In this document: positions 12,267-22,079 of the stretch, in pieces
Numbering within the stretch: position 1 is the first letter of the stretch
Layout: each line of letters opens with the position of its first letter
DNA from: Zygaena filipendulae
Taxonomy: Eukaryota; Arthropoda; Insecta; Lepidoptera; Zygaenidae
Length of the DNA stretch: 64,000 nt
Direction: 5' to 3'
NCBI GenBank assembly: GCA_907165275.2
Contig: OU015652.1
Span: forward strand, 2,061,001 to 2,125,000
Notes under the pieces: model-generated
Seen by the model: only the letters and a program-made list of their open reading frames with translations
What the model was told of the DNA's origin: nothing
The model's database searches: none
Program-made: the position numbers and the translations under genes

Positions 12267-12374
12267 GGCACTAGTGATAAATTTGCGATTGCAAGCTCTT
12301 GAACCAATATCATTACACTACTTGTTTCAGTCTCCTTCCGGCAGATACACTGTGCAAACTATAAATTAATTAAA

Positions 12375-14120
12375 ATGGTCGAACAAAATACATCACGAAG
12401 AATGTTTAAAAACAAAAGTAAAAAGACCTGCGGTGCTAATTTACTGAAAAAAAGATTGCCCATCATTCAATGGTTGCCAAAATACAGTTTTGCTATACTA
12501 GTTCAGGACTTAATCGCTGGAATAACAGTTGGTCTTACAGCTATACCCCAGGGTATTGCATACGCAGTGATAGCTGGTCTTTCTCCAGAGTACGGCTTGT
12601 ACGCTGGTTTGATGGGCGGATTCGTGTACACTGTATTTGGAAGCTGTAAAGATATAACTATCGGACCTACCGCAATATTGTCTGCGATACTCGCTAAATA
12701 TGTATCAAACTATTCAACAGATTTCGCAGTGCTCGCTGCTTTCTTAGCTGGTGCCTTGGAATTGTTACTTGGCATATTACAAATGGGATTTCTAGTGGAT
12801 TTCATATCAATACCTGTTATAAGTGGATTCACAACTGCTGCTGCACTTCAAATAGCATCAGCTCAATTGAAATCGCTTTTTGGCCTGGCCGGATCGTCGG
12901 GTAATTATTTTGCTCAATCAATATACAATTTTGTCATCAACATAAAAACTGCTAGACTCTGGGACCCAGTACTTGGATTTGGTACGATAGCTTTATTAGT
13001 TTTATTGAAACGGATGGGCCAAGGCTGTAGTCGAACCGATGGCATATTCAAATCATCGAGATGGTTCATATCGTTAGCGAGAAACGCTGTCGTTGTTGTC
13101 ATTGGTATAATCGTGGCGTATGTTTTAAAACTAACAACTGATTCTGAACCTGTGAAGCTGATCGGAGAAATTGGCAGTGGTTTGCCTAAATTTCAAATTC
13201 CACCGTTTTCTACTTCTGTAGGAAATGAAACATTAAATTTTACGGACATGTTACATGTTTTTGGTCCACAATCAATAGTGTTGCCGCTTGTGGCTATTTT
13301 GGAATCAGTTGCGATCGCAAAAGTCTTTGCTGGTGGAACTCCTGTGGATGCAACTCAAGAAATGATCGCCCTAGGATTGTGCAACATGATCGGATCTTTT
13401 GCTAGCGGTATGCCCATCACTGGATCATTTACAAGAACAGCATTGAATAATGCATCTGGCGTGCAAACCCCAGCTGGAGGTATTTTCACCGGTCTCCTTA
13501 TTATTTTGGCACTCAGCCTGATGACGTCCACATTTTATTATATACCAAAAGCAACGTTAGCAGGCCTAATCATAACAGCCATGTATTACATGATTGATTA
13601 CATGATATTTTTTAGATTATGGAACAATAGTAAACGTGAATTGATTGTGATAGTTTTGACGATCGGTGTGTGCTTAAGCCAGGGTCTAGAATATGGTATT
13701 GTAGCTGGAATTCTGACAGATGCTGCAATACTTATATACATTACATCAAGACCCAAAGTGGAAACTAATATGATTAAAAATGAAAAAGGGGACATAATAT
13801 TAGTAACATTGGCAGATAATGTGTCATACTGTGCAGCTGAATTTATACGGAAAACTGTTGTCAAATCTTGTTTTATGGTAGCTAATGAAACAATGATTGT
13901 TATCGATGGTACTAATCTAAAAAATATGGATTCAACCGTTGCTTCAAATTTAATGTCGTTGGTAAAAGATCTTGAAAAGAATTCACGCCGAATTGTATTT
14001 TGGAATTTTAACAGTGATTTGCAAAAGATGTGCTTAGACTTAGGCCCAAAATACTCCAGAAACTTTATCACGACTGCTAAAGTCGAAGATATTATAGTTG
14101 ATGATTTAATTATTAAATAA
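12375..14120 (+). CDS. SLC26 (SulP) sulfate anion transporter, SLC26A11-like
   Basis: This 581-residue multipass membrane protein probably exchanges or carries sulfate and other small anions across the plasma or an internal membrane. It resembles the sodium-independent sulfate transporter SLC26A11 group and is similar in length to it (about 600 aa). The N-terminal part has the SulP hallmarks QDLIAG (44-49), AIPQGIAYA (56-64), GLSPEYGLYAG (68-78) and GPTAILS (97-103). Hydrophobic segments continue to about 455, including the SFTRTALNNASG box (351-362). A STAS domain follows at about 460-581, with VIDGTNLKNMDSTVASNL near 509-526. NET and NFT (284, 288) are possible glycosylation sites. The ATG has A at -3 and G at +4. 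The whole coding region is one open frame without introns, unlike the odorant-binding protein gene nearby. Substrate and direction cannot be read from sequence. Confidence 0.95.
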   Translation: MVEQNTSRRMFKNKSKKTCGANLLKKRLPIIQWLPKYSFAILVQDLIAGITVGLTAIPQGIAYAVIAGLSPEYGLYAGLMGGFVYTVFGSCKDITIGPTAILSAILAKYVSNYSTDFAVLAAFLAGALELLLGILQMGFLVDFISIPVISGFTTAAALQIASAQLKSLFGLAGSSGNYFAQSIYNFVINIKTARLWDPVLGFGTIALLVLLKRMGQGCSRTDGIFKSSRWFISLARNAVVVVIGIIVAYVLKLTTDSEPVKLIGEIGSGLPKFQIPPFSTSVGNETLNFTDMLHVFGPQSIVLPLVAILESVAIAKVFAGGTPVDATQEMIALGLCNMIGSFASGMPITGSFTRTALNNASGVQTPAGGIFTGLLIILALSLMTSTFYYIPKATLAGLIITAMYYMIDYMIFFRLWNNSKRELIVIVLTIGVCLSQGLEYGIVAGILTDAAILIYITSRPKVETNMIKNEKGDIILVTLADNVSYCAAEFIRKTVVKSCFMVANETMIVIDGTNLKNMDSTVASNLMSLVKDLEKNSRRIVFWNFNSDLQKMCLDLGPKYSRNFITTAKVEDIIVDDLIIK

Positions 14121-16284
14121 ATTCTGATTAATAATAATTGTTACGGTTCTATATAATGTATAAATTTAAATACAGATTAATTTTTATATGTTAATGATAT
14201 ATCAGTACGTATGATGTTTACTGTTATACATAGACACATAATGTAAACTACTTCTATAAATCAAGTATACAGTGATATCAAGCTATAGAAACTTGTATGT
14301 TATCGCAGCAACTAAAGTCATAGATAAATTGATTACCAGTTTTGATAGAGCAACATCATGTTTTCAAAAAGAATAATTTAGAAATTATGAAAATAGTTAT
14401 AAAACAAATCCAAATTTCTACATCAATACATAAAGGTTAGGTAGGTAACTTCGCATTATAATGAATGTGAAGTTATTATTTAGTTACTTTATTATATTTA
14501 CGTAAGATTACTTTTTAATTTAAATATGTGAAGAAGGATTTACAATTTTTTTTTTCACAAAGAGTCCCAAAGGTCCAGTACCTATTTTAATGGACCACAT
14601 TCAGCAGAGTTTCGGGGATTGCTTGACAATTTCAGAAATATTTTCTTGGATTACTTGAACCATGACAAATCTCATAAACAGCTATAGGCGCTCAATAATC
14701 GATCCCGCCACCTTCATCTGGAGACAGGGGTCGACTGGCTTATCACAAATTTGGACGATCCCCTCAATATTTCTATTGCACCGTTGAACGCGTCAATGCG
14801 AGACGGCAGCAGTTTCCTTAAATTTATTAGCGTGATTCAGCACTTGCAAACTGGCAGATTTATGCTTTTATCGTATCAACTATGTGCAGTGTTGGTTTTC
14901 GTTTAGGTACAAGTTTTGATGGTATTTGAGGGATCATCGTGACAGATGATACCTATATTATGTATATTTTTTAGCTATCGATGTCGTTCTCTTTGCTTTG
15001 CGTATCTAAAAAAGAAAAGTACATCATAATTTATTATTACCAGTACCAGGTACTTAATACAAGCTCTGATTGGTTTGTGATTAGGTTACACTGTGTGACA
15101 ATACTCGAGGGGTCATTCTCTTATATTAATACATTAAAATTCAACAACTTATTTCCATCTAACTGGATACGGATAACCGAAAACTGGATAAGTGACGAGT
15201 TTCGAGAGAGGCCTATGACGATGATGCTGAGAGGAAAAATTAAAGTATGTGTAAACTGTAAGGTATTTGGATATGCGTTTTTAGCTACAGATCTGATACG
15301 ACTTGTTTCATTGTATTCGTAATACCTTACCAACGGCTCGATACGACAATATGGAAATCAGTTCGTATTTTTAAGTGTAACTTTTGATAAAACTAAACCC
15401 ATGTTATCGATCAAGTAGATGAATGCAAATTATTACCTACTGGCGTCCACGGTTTCGGAATTCACTCAAAAACTCTTGCTTTATGCGGAGATAAGAATCT
15501 TTGTTATAAAACTAAATATTATAATCATTTGGTGATCAAATAACTTCTGAACAACTTGAACGATAGAGGCGCGTAATTTATATCTAGACAGTCTAAAGTC
15601 TACAGCTATGTCAAGAGTTCCCGAGAGAAACCGAAAAACATGTAAGTAGATAAACCCGCGGAGAACAACGCAGTCCAGTCAAATGTCATTTTATTTTTCC
15701 GGAATAAAGTAGGTGTTAATTTTTGTAGCTCTGAGGATTAAAACCTACAAACAAGTTTCACCTTTTTATAATATCATTATATATTACAAGTAGTATAGAT
15801 ACACGGAAGCATGCCAATGACACGTGAAATCACGTGGAAAGAATGGTTGAACGAGCACGTCGTCGTTGTCCTATCTTCCAGCGTAATTAGATCTACCTCA
15901 TCTCCCTTAACGCTCCTAACCGGCGCACTAAATCCGAACCTCTATGAAGATATGGAGGTCACTGCAAGTTGGACGTTGAGGGTGAGTGTGGAGCCTTCCC
16001 TGGACCTTTTTTTCCTGTAAAATTTGAAGCTTCTGAATAGAGAATAGTTTCCACATGATTACCTCAAGCGTTATATGTACTGATTTCTGAGGAAATACGT
16101 CATCTGGAAATAATTAGATATCTACCTTGATACTTACCTTGATACATGATAGGTTACTATTTATTTTCCTTGAATTTAGGTCAGATATTTGCAATATACT
16201 GTTAGTCCCGAGGGAATAAAATATAATAAATTCCTAACAAATCTATTTCTATAATCCTGACTATATCCTAACTATATTCAAACT
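14121..16284. other. non-coding stretch downstream of the transporter
   Basis: No clear gene. AATAAA overlaps the transporter stop codon and TATAAA occurs near 14159, so the 3' end cannot be placed. 14700-14870 is GC-richer unique sequence with CTTATCA and ATTAGCG motifs. A weak SINE trace (gtccacggtttcggaattc) lies at about 15445. 15811-15982 is an open frame ending at a good splice-donor match (gttgagg|gtgagt), but its product is unrecognised. Confidence 0.4.
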
Positions 16285-16432
16285 AAAATTATAAATGCGA
16301 ATGTAATAACTACACAACTGATCGTCATGAAATTTGTACCTCTATGTACAAAAAAGGAGGAGTACTTTTTATGTCGGAACTTCCGCGGGAACTCCGAAAT
16401 TAGCACTTTTAAAACCGCGGGGAACAGCTAGT
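16285..16432 (-). mobile_element. SINE-like repeat, shortened
   Basis: The plus strand reads 'ataaatgcgaatgtaataac' on the left and 'cttccgcgggaactccgaaa', 'aaaaccgcggggaacagcta' on the right. The element points to the minus strand and lacks part of the middle. Confidence 0.7.
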
Positions 16433-16639
16433 AATATTAAAAAAAATATCTTGTTCTCATATTAATTGGGATTGAATTTCCTTTCTATTAACAATAGCTG
16501 ATAGCTGATACCTTTTCAAACACCGTCATTTGTGCTGCTTCATATTCGTTACATCTAAATTTGAACTGTCAAAATCCTCACACAAACACACACACTCACA
16601 CATAATTTTCGTAATCACAACTGTAACGATCACTATTAC

Positions 16640-16958
16640 GTCAACAATAGAGTCGATTATCGTTCGTTCCGTTTGGAATTTGGGTGAAGTTTGTTTCGGG
16701 TAGTTCGGCCCTTGTCAGGCGATTCCTGCTTCAGACAGAGGTAATGAAATACCAAGTAAATGAGCTGTGCATAGTTGTCAGTGGCAACGGCGGTGTCAGT
16801 CATGTCGTTGAGCTATGGGTCCGCTCAATACCTGCCTGGGTGTTTTACGGAGAGTGGTGAATTGAAATTTTGACGTGGGCCGAGTGGGTGGCCGTTTGGA
16901 ACCCGGGTTTGGCAGGTTTAATTAAAGCAATTAGCGTTACGTCTTATACGTTATATAT
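16640..16958. other. GC-richer unique block, possible regulatory element
   Basis: This block of about 300 bp stands out from the AT-rich surroundings. It contains 'cagtggcaacggcggtgtc', 'gacgtgggccgagtgggtgg' and, at its end, 'ggtttaattaaagcaattag', which carries homeodomain-type TAATTA/ATTAG cores. It matches no repeat elsewhere in the window and gives no convincing exon. Its regulatory nature is a guess from composition only. Confidence 0.25.
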
Positions 16959-16959
16959 T

Positions 16960-17130
16960 CTAGCTCATACCTGCGGTTTCGCTCCCGTAAATTTCGGAGT
17001 TCTCGCGGGAATTCTGAATAAAAAGCACCCTATGTCTTTTTGTACCCTTGACAACGTGTACGAAAAATTTCATGATGATTAGTAACAATTAAGGGCGTGA
17101 AAGCATTACAAACAAACTCACATTCGAATT
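16960..17130 (+). mobile_element. SINE-like repeat, diverged
   Basis: It begins 'tagctcatacctgcggtttc', keeps 'cggagttctcgcgggaattc' and 'gacaacgtgtacgaaaaatt', and ends near 'acaaactcacattcg'. The 16870-17082 open frame overlaps it and is not a gene. Confidence 0.65.
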
Positions 17131-17730
17131 TTTTCGTGCAATTTTTCCCATTTTTCTCATCACAACGTTCTCGTTTTTTGAGCTTAGCAACACATTTAAT
17201 CATTAATATTTATTTATTTCATTTCAGGATAAATACGATTTTCTGTGATTTATCGGGGTTTTAATTTATTTTTTACTTTTAGTTCAATAGTAGTAGCTTC
17301 AATACGTTCCTTGTCTATTCTTACATCCTGTAGAATTTTCGACGTTAGACACGAATTAAATATGAAAGGAAATTATCGCCAGACAGTTGGTAACTACGTA
17401 ACTATGCAGTAACTGGCAGTAAACGCTTCGTTACTTTCTCACAAAGGCCAAGTTGGCGTGCACAAGATATTGTAACGGAGAAGGGAACTTCGATGCTGCG
17501 CCGGAACTGAAGACAGGCCAAACTTGTTCCAAACACACCCGAGTGTCTACTTTGAGACGTTGAAGTAATTATAGGTGACTGGCTGGAACCCGCGATTTCA
17601 TCCGCATGAGTTTTGAAATTCTCTTCACTACTTTATTTGGTGCATCCTTCTAACACTTCAGGGTTATTTTTCTGTAATGAGACCAAAGTAGAGACAACAC
17701 TTCTGATTAACCTAAGCAATGGGCATGTTG

Positions 17731-17968
17731 ACTAATTTTTATTTTTTAGTCCGTCTTGTAGATTATTAAAAAATATTGGACACGTATTTTTTCTTTTTTT
17801 ACGTAATCAAAAAATAACGGCGATATATTGAGTTGAAATTTCGCGTGACGTCACTATTCTGACAGTTTGTATGGCGGTTTTAGCGGTTAGTGACGTCACG
17901 ACCCCCTCACCCTAAACTTTAATGCGCTTTATCTCTGTATATTTTATTTTTTTTTTTTAAAAAGCAAA
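17731..17968 (+). mobile_element. MITE family F, copy 1 (one end missing)
   Basis: It shares with the four copies at 55-60 kb the terminal 'tagtccgtcttgtagatta', the 'ggacacgtatttttt' box, a 'cgccgttattttttgatta'-type stretch and two TGACGTCA palindromes (17845-17854 and 17890-17899). It stops at 'aaaaagcaaaa', so the opposite terminal repeat is absent. It is non-coding. Confidence 0.7.
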
Positions 17969-18524
17969 ACCCAGCGCGAATAGGTTGTGTTCGGTAAATA
18001 CAGTTTAATGACCCAAAGGCAGCATTAAATCGCAGTTTTAGCGCTCGAGACGTACAAGGTTTTACTTTCAGTTTTATTTGATCGGAAAACCGGAAATTGC
18101 TTTTTCATTGGCCCCACCCAATTTCCCTACTGATGTTATGAATATGAAATAGCTTTTATTTTTTTGGCTAGTAATTTTGTTTACTTTGTATCAAGATAAA
18201 TTATGTTAATGATGTTTTCGGTATTAACATCGGGGTATGACAAGTCTCATCTTAATGGTGTAGTTTCCAATAAATATTGTAATAAGTATAGTTGAAATAG
18301 CTGCAAAGCCAGGCGAGATCAACGACCTTCACAAATTGAGTTTCAGACAGTCTCAGAGGATTGGTCTGGCCTTCCTAGCCGAAATGTTCTTAAATGGATT
18401 TTTTCGAGTTTATCGGTTTATTTCATAAAATTCACAAGTTATAAGTAATAAGATATTTTAATCGGTACTAACAGAAGTTTATGGAAAGATTCTGTGTTGT
18501 ATATATAAATCAGTTTATAAAAAT

Positions 18525-18697
18525 ACTAGCTGCTACTACCCGTGGTTTTAGAGTTCTCGCGGGAATTCTTGAATAAAAATACCGTATTCTTTTTAAAAAC
18601 GCCTGACAACGTGTATGAAAATATCGATGATGATCGGTTTAGTAACTAAGTCCTGAAAACGTAACAAACAAATTCTTGTTCGCTTTTATAATATTAG
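18525..18697 (+). mobile_element. SINE-like repeat, diverged
   Basis: It starts actagctgctactacccgtgg and keeps 'gagttctcgcgggaattctt', 'gcctgacaacgtgtatgaaa' and 'gatgatcggtttag', ending 'ttttataatattag'. Confidence 0.7.
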
Positions 18698-20440
18698 GAT
18701 CAGGATCGGAAAATTCCTTGTTATTATGAAAAATATCCAACGTCAAATGCACGCATTAATAACAACTTTTTTCTTCTTCTCTCTTTTCGGCCAATTTTTG
18801 TAGTTTATTACGACATTTTTAACCTTTGACAAGGAGGTAACCGCTCGCTTTGTGCCCCGACGGATAGTAATGGAAATTTTACGATGCCCTTTATAGCTTT
18901 TTTTCAGGGGTTCATGTTTGTAAATAAAGAGGTAGTAGAGCTGAAAAATAAATAGGCCATTGCTTATTTATTTACACGAGCCATCGTACTTTATTGTTTC
19001 ATAAAAAAAATTTCGTTGTTTACTAGTGTATTTAAACAACTAAATTTTTTTTTAATAATCATTATCGTGGTCACGTAATTATTTAGAATTTTTAAGAAAC
19101 ATCGCTTAGCACTATTTTTATAGAATAGAGATTTATTTGGTACCAAAATTGAACCCGAACTTAATTACCTAAGTAATTTTAAAATAGACCAGGTACCAAA
19201 ATTTCCTCCTCTCAGCATGTGTCCCACGACGCTGATTTTCAGTGGCGGCCATAAAAGTAAATATAATATTAATACATAGATAAAATACTCGTATATATAC
19301 AGCCATACCTGTACATTATTATTACATTAAAAATTTAAGAAAAAAAAAATTGTTGTTTTAGACATCCTTTTTCAGTCTGTAGCAGAAACGCTTTTCTAAA
19401 ACCAAGCGCACTGCTGTTGAAACTTATAATTATACCTATTACCTATGGCAAAATATTGTATTGAAATCGATCAAGCCGTTTTTAAACTTTTCCTCTTTCT
19501 ATTATTATTTTTAATATCATTGGGGGAGTTTTCTGTTCTGAAACCACGGGCGTTGACCGTCTACGGAATATACACATAATGTTCTTGGGTTGTGTATATT
19601 TTTGCAGTTGTGCTTCCATGGTTCAATACAATGGCCTCGCGTTACTGAACCCATGTTCGCATTAAAAGCGTGACTAGTCTAGACATAATTGCAGTTTAGT
19701 TCATTATTTTTTGTTGATCGAAAAAATGTAGGTAGCTATATAGAGGGTAGTATGAACATTGAAGAAATTAAAGGACAAGTTTAGGGTTGCCAACCAACAA
19801 ATATTTTTTTATTATTTCTTTATGTACGTTTTTTACAGTTTTTACGCTTATCACGATTAATTTAGAATACCACTCGCTGTGACCGTAAATTCCAGTTTGC
19901 ATAATACTTAATCCGTTTTGCCATTTCTAAGCTCCTGACAGACAATCAAAAAAAAAAAAAAGTTTTAATATTTTTTATAGCTTCCTAGGAGTAAGTGTTT
20001 TTTTTTTTAACGGTTAATTAGTTTTTGAGTATATTCATTAAGTACAAACAAACAAACATAAAAAACCTAACTTATAGTAATTTTAATATTTAATTTTAGT
20101 ATATTTAAAGAAAAGTCATTTATTTCTTGTTTTGTTTAAAATACGGCCTCCGCACCAGGGACTTTTCTCCGTATAATCTCGGCAGGAAACCAACATAACA
20201 AGTCCTTTTGTGTATTTGTCCTACTTTCAGATGTTTCATTGTATCCTTGTTTCTTTAAAGCACGACTATAATATTAGTTTTATAATAAAAATATAATGAA
20301 GAAAAACAAAATAAGAACTCCAACCACTGGCACATAGGAAACTCGACCAACTTGACTTAACGAGGTGAAGCTAGCGCCACTAAATTAACACGCACTAAAT
20401 TAATTCGCACTAAATTTTAACAATATTACCAAAACAAACC
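18698..20440. other. non-coding stretch (contains repeat E copy 1)
   Basis: Apart from repeat E at 19131-19250, this is AT-rich sequence with many homopolymer runs (for example about 19947-19961 and 20000-20010). No gene or splice-framed exon is seen. Confidence 0.4.
19131..19250 (-). repeat. short interspersed repeat E, copy 1
   Basis: On the minus strand it reads 'gaaaatcagcgtcgtggga', 'aattttggtacctggtctat', 'ttacttaggtaattaag' and ends 'gtaccaaataaatctctatt'. A second copy in plus orientation sits inside a SINE at 53213-53361. The AATAAA just before the end suggests a transcribed, retroposed unit. The family is unknown to me. Confidence 0.6.
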
Positions 20441-20447
20441 TTTCAAA

Positions 20448-20705
20448 CCGCAATGGTCACCATGCCTGCCCGCTAATCAAGAGGTTCCGGGTTTGATTCC
20501 CGGTGGGGGTGGACTTTGTGTGATGAAGACAGGGTTCCATTTTCCAGTCTGGGTGTGTATATATATCAATAGTATAATATATATGTAATAATATGTGTAG
20601 TATATACCACGTTTGCTTGGTTTTCCACGACACAAGCTTATAGCTTAGTGTGGGATCAAGTAGATCTGTGTGTTGTGAAGTGGATTATTTATTTATTTAT
20701 TTATA
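20448..20705 (+). mobile_element. tRNA-derived SINE
   Basis: GGTTTGATTCC at 20490-20500 is a good pol III B box inside a tRNA-like 3' half (aggttccgggtttgattccc). It is followed by 'tttgtgtgatgaagacag' and 'cagtctgggtgtgtatat', then a (tta)-rich tail (tatttatttatttata). This arrangement is typical of lepidopteran tRNA-derived SINEs. The A box is degraded, so it is not a functional tRNA gene. Confidence 0.65.
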
Positions 20706-20980
20706 AACAAAAATTTCACATATTTGTTTTTTTCATTTCTTTAGATTCCAACGCCCCTTGGAGTTTGTGCAAATCAAACGAGTTCCAACTGGGGTTGCGC
20801 CAATTAGTTACAGAGTTCTCACGCCCAGAGATCATCCGGCTCCATGTCATAATATGGGTGTCATCTGAACAACATGTACACTATATTGTATAAAGTAAAA
20901 GTACGCATGTATAATAAGCTGCATTACGAACCTATAGAAGCGGTGTAATAATAGCCACTTTGCGAGCAAGTGCGTTGAAA

Positions 20981-21297
20981 TAGTACATTGTTATCCTAGG
21001 GGGAAAGTAGTCTTTCTCCCGAGGATAATACTGTGCTTTTCATTACGAATGCAAGGAAAATCAAAATAAAAATAGGAATTAGCTAAAGAAAAAATGAGTG
21101 AATTTTATTTTACATAAATCAACCATTAGGTGTGTTACTGGTCAGTAAGTATGCCCCCTATGACATAAAAAAAAAAACTTGAGTTTCTGCCGTATCCAGC
21201 TGTCAGTTGAAAGCGATTCTCCCTAGAACTTTCAGTGTTACTTTCAACCCGCTTCTCAGGCAACTTCAGACCTACTTTCTGAGTATGAGTAATGAAA
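20981..21297 (+). mobile_element. repeat D, copy 1 (hairpin deleted)
   Basis: It begins 'tagtacattgttatcctagg' and ends 'gagtatgagtaatgaaa'. Internal landmarks are 'gcttttcattacgaatgcaa', 'cccctatgacataaaa', 'cagttgaaagcgattctccc' and 'aacccgcttctcaggcaac'. Compared with copies 2 and 3 it lacks the GC hairpin arm between 'gaaagta' and 'ctttctccc'. Copy 2 starts at the very next base, giving a head-to-tail arrangement. Confidence 0.7.
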
Positions 21298-21907
21298 TAG
21301 TACATTGTTATCCAAGGGGTGAAAGTAACTCATTTAGTGCCGAGACGGGGTTTGGCGCCCGAGCGTAGCGAGGGCGCCAATAGTTCGAGGCACTAAATAA
21401 GTTACTTTCTCCCGAGGGTAACACTGTGCTTTTCATTACGAATGCAAGGAAAGTCAAAATAAAAATAGGAATTAGCTAAAGAAAAAATGAGTGAAGATCG
21501 GATAGTCGCTTGACACTTTCCCACCTATTTCTTTTTCTTTGGCCGGCTAGCTATTCCGCCAGTATTTTTTATTTACATTGTGGCGACCCAAAAAAAATAT
21601 TTTCTTTAATTATTAAGTATTAATTAAAGAAAATAAAAAAATATAAATAGGAATTAGCTTAAGAAAAAGTGAGTGAATTTTATTTTAATTAATACCTACT
21701 TAAACTTTACGTTATTTCAATTTTACATCGCGCTGGCTGTATAGAAAGTTGAAACATGGTTCAATAGAAATGTGAAAATAGACCTAGTTTTTTTTTAATA
21801 ATTTGACAGTTGTCAGTTGAAAGCGATTCTCCCTAGGGCTGAAAAGGATTACTTTCAACCCGCTTCTCAGGCAACTTCAGACCTACTTTCCGAGTATGAG
21901 TAATGAA
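21298..21907 (+). mobile_element. repeat D, copy 2, with GC hairpin and an insertion
   Basis: It has the same ends as copy 1. At 21351-21380 the arms 'tttggcgccc' and 'agggcgccaa' flank 'gagcgtagcg', forming a strong hairpin. 'aataggaattagct-aagaaa' occurs twice, on either side of about 170 bp of extra sequence (about 21496-21655). That sequence holds an AT palindrome at 21598-21634 (tattttctttaatta / ttaattaaagaaaata). There is no coding capacity. Confidence 0.7.
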
Positions 21908-22079
21908 AAATAATATTAAAACACTGTTTTGTAATTTATCATCTATAATTTAGTATAACATTTTTTGCTGTTTAAAATAATAGGTGCATACGTTAATATA
22001 ACAATAGTTTGTTATGAATTTTTGTATTTAACATCAAAATTTTATTTGTCTTATTCATATCATCCACTGAAATAGTTGT
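21908..22079. other. intergenic sequence downstream of the odorant-binding protein gene
   Basis: Short AT-rich sequence. It includes the minus-strand polyadenylation signal listed separately. Confidence 0.4.
22041..22046 (-). terminator. polyadenylation signal of the odorant-binding protein gene
   Basis: AATAAA on the minus strand begins 34 nt after the TGA at 22082-22080, the usual position for a short 3' UTR. A variant AATAAG lies a few bases before it. No other strong signal is closer. Confidence 0.65.

Noticed and set aside
12914..14071. Minus-strand frames of 62 and 157 codons
   Set aside because: They are antisense shadows of the SLC26 coding region.
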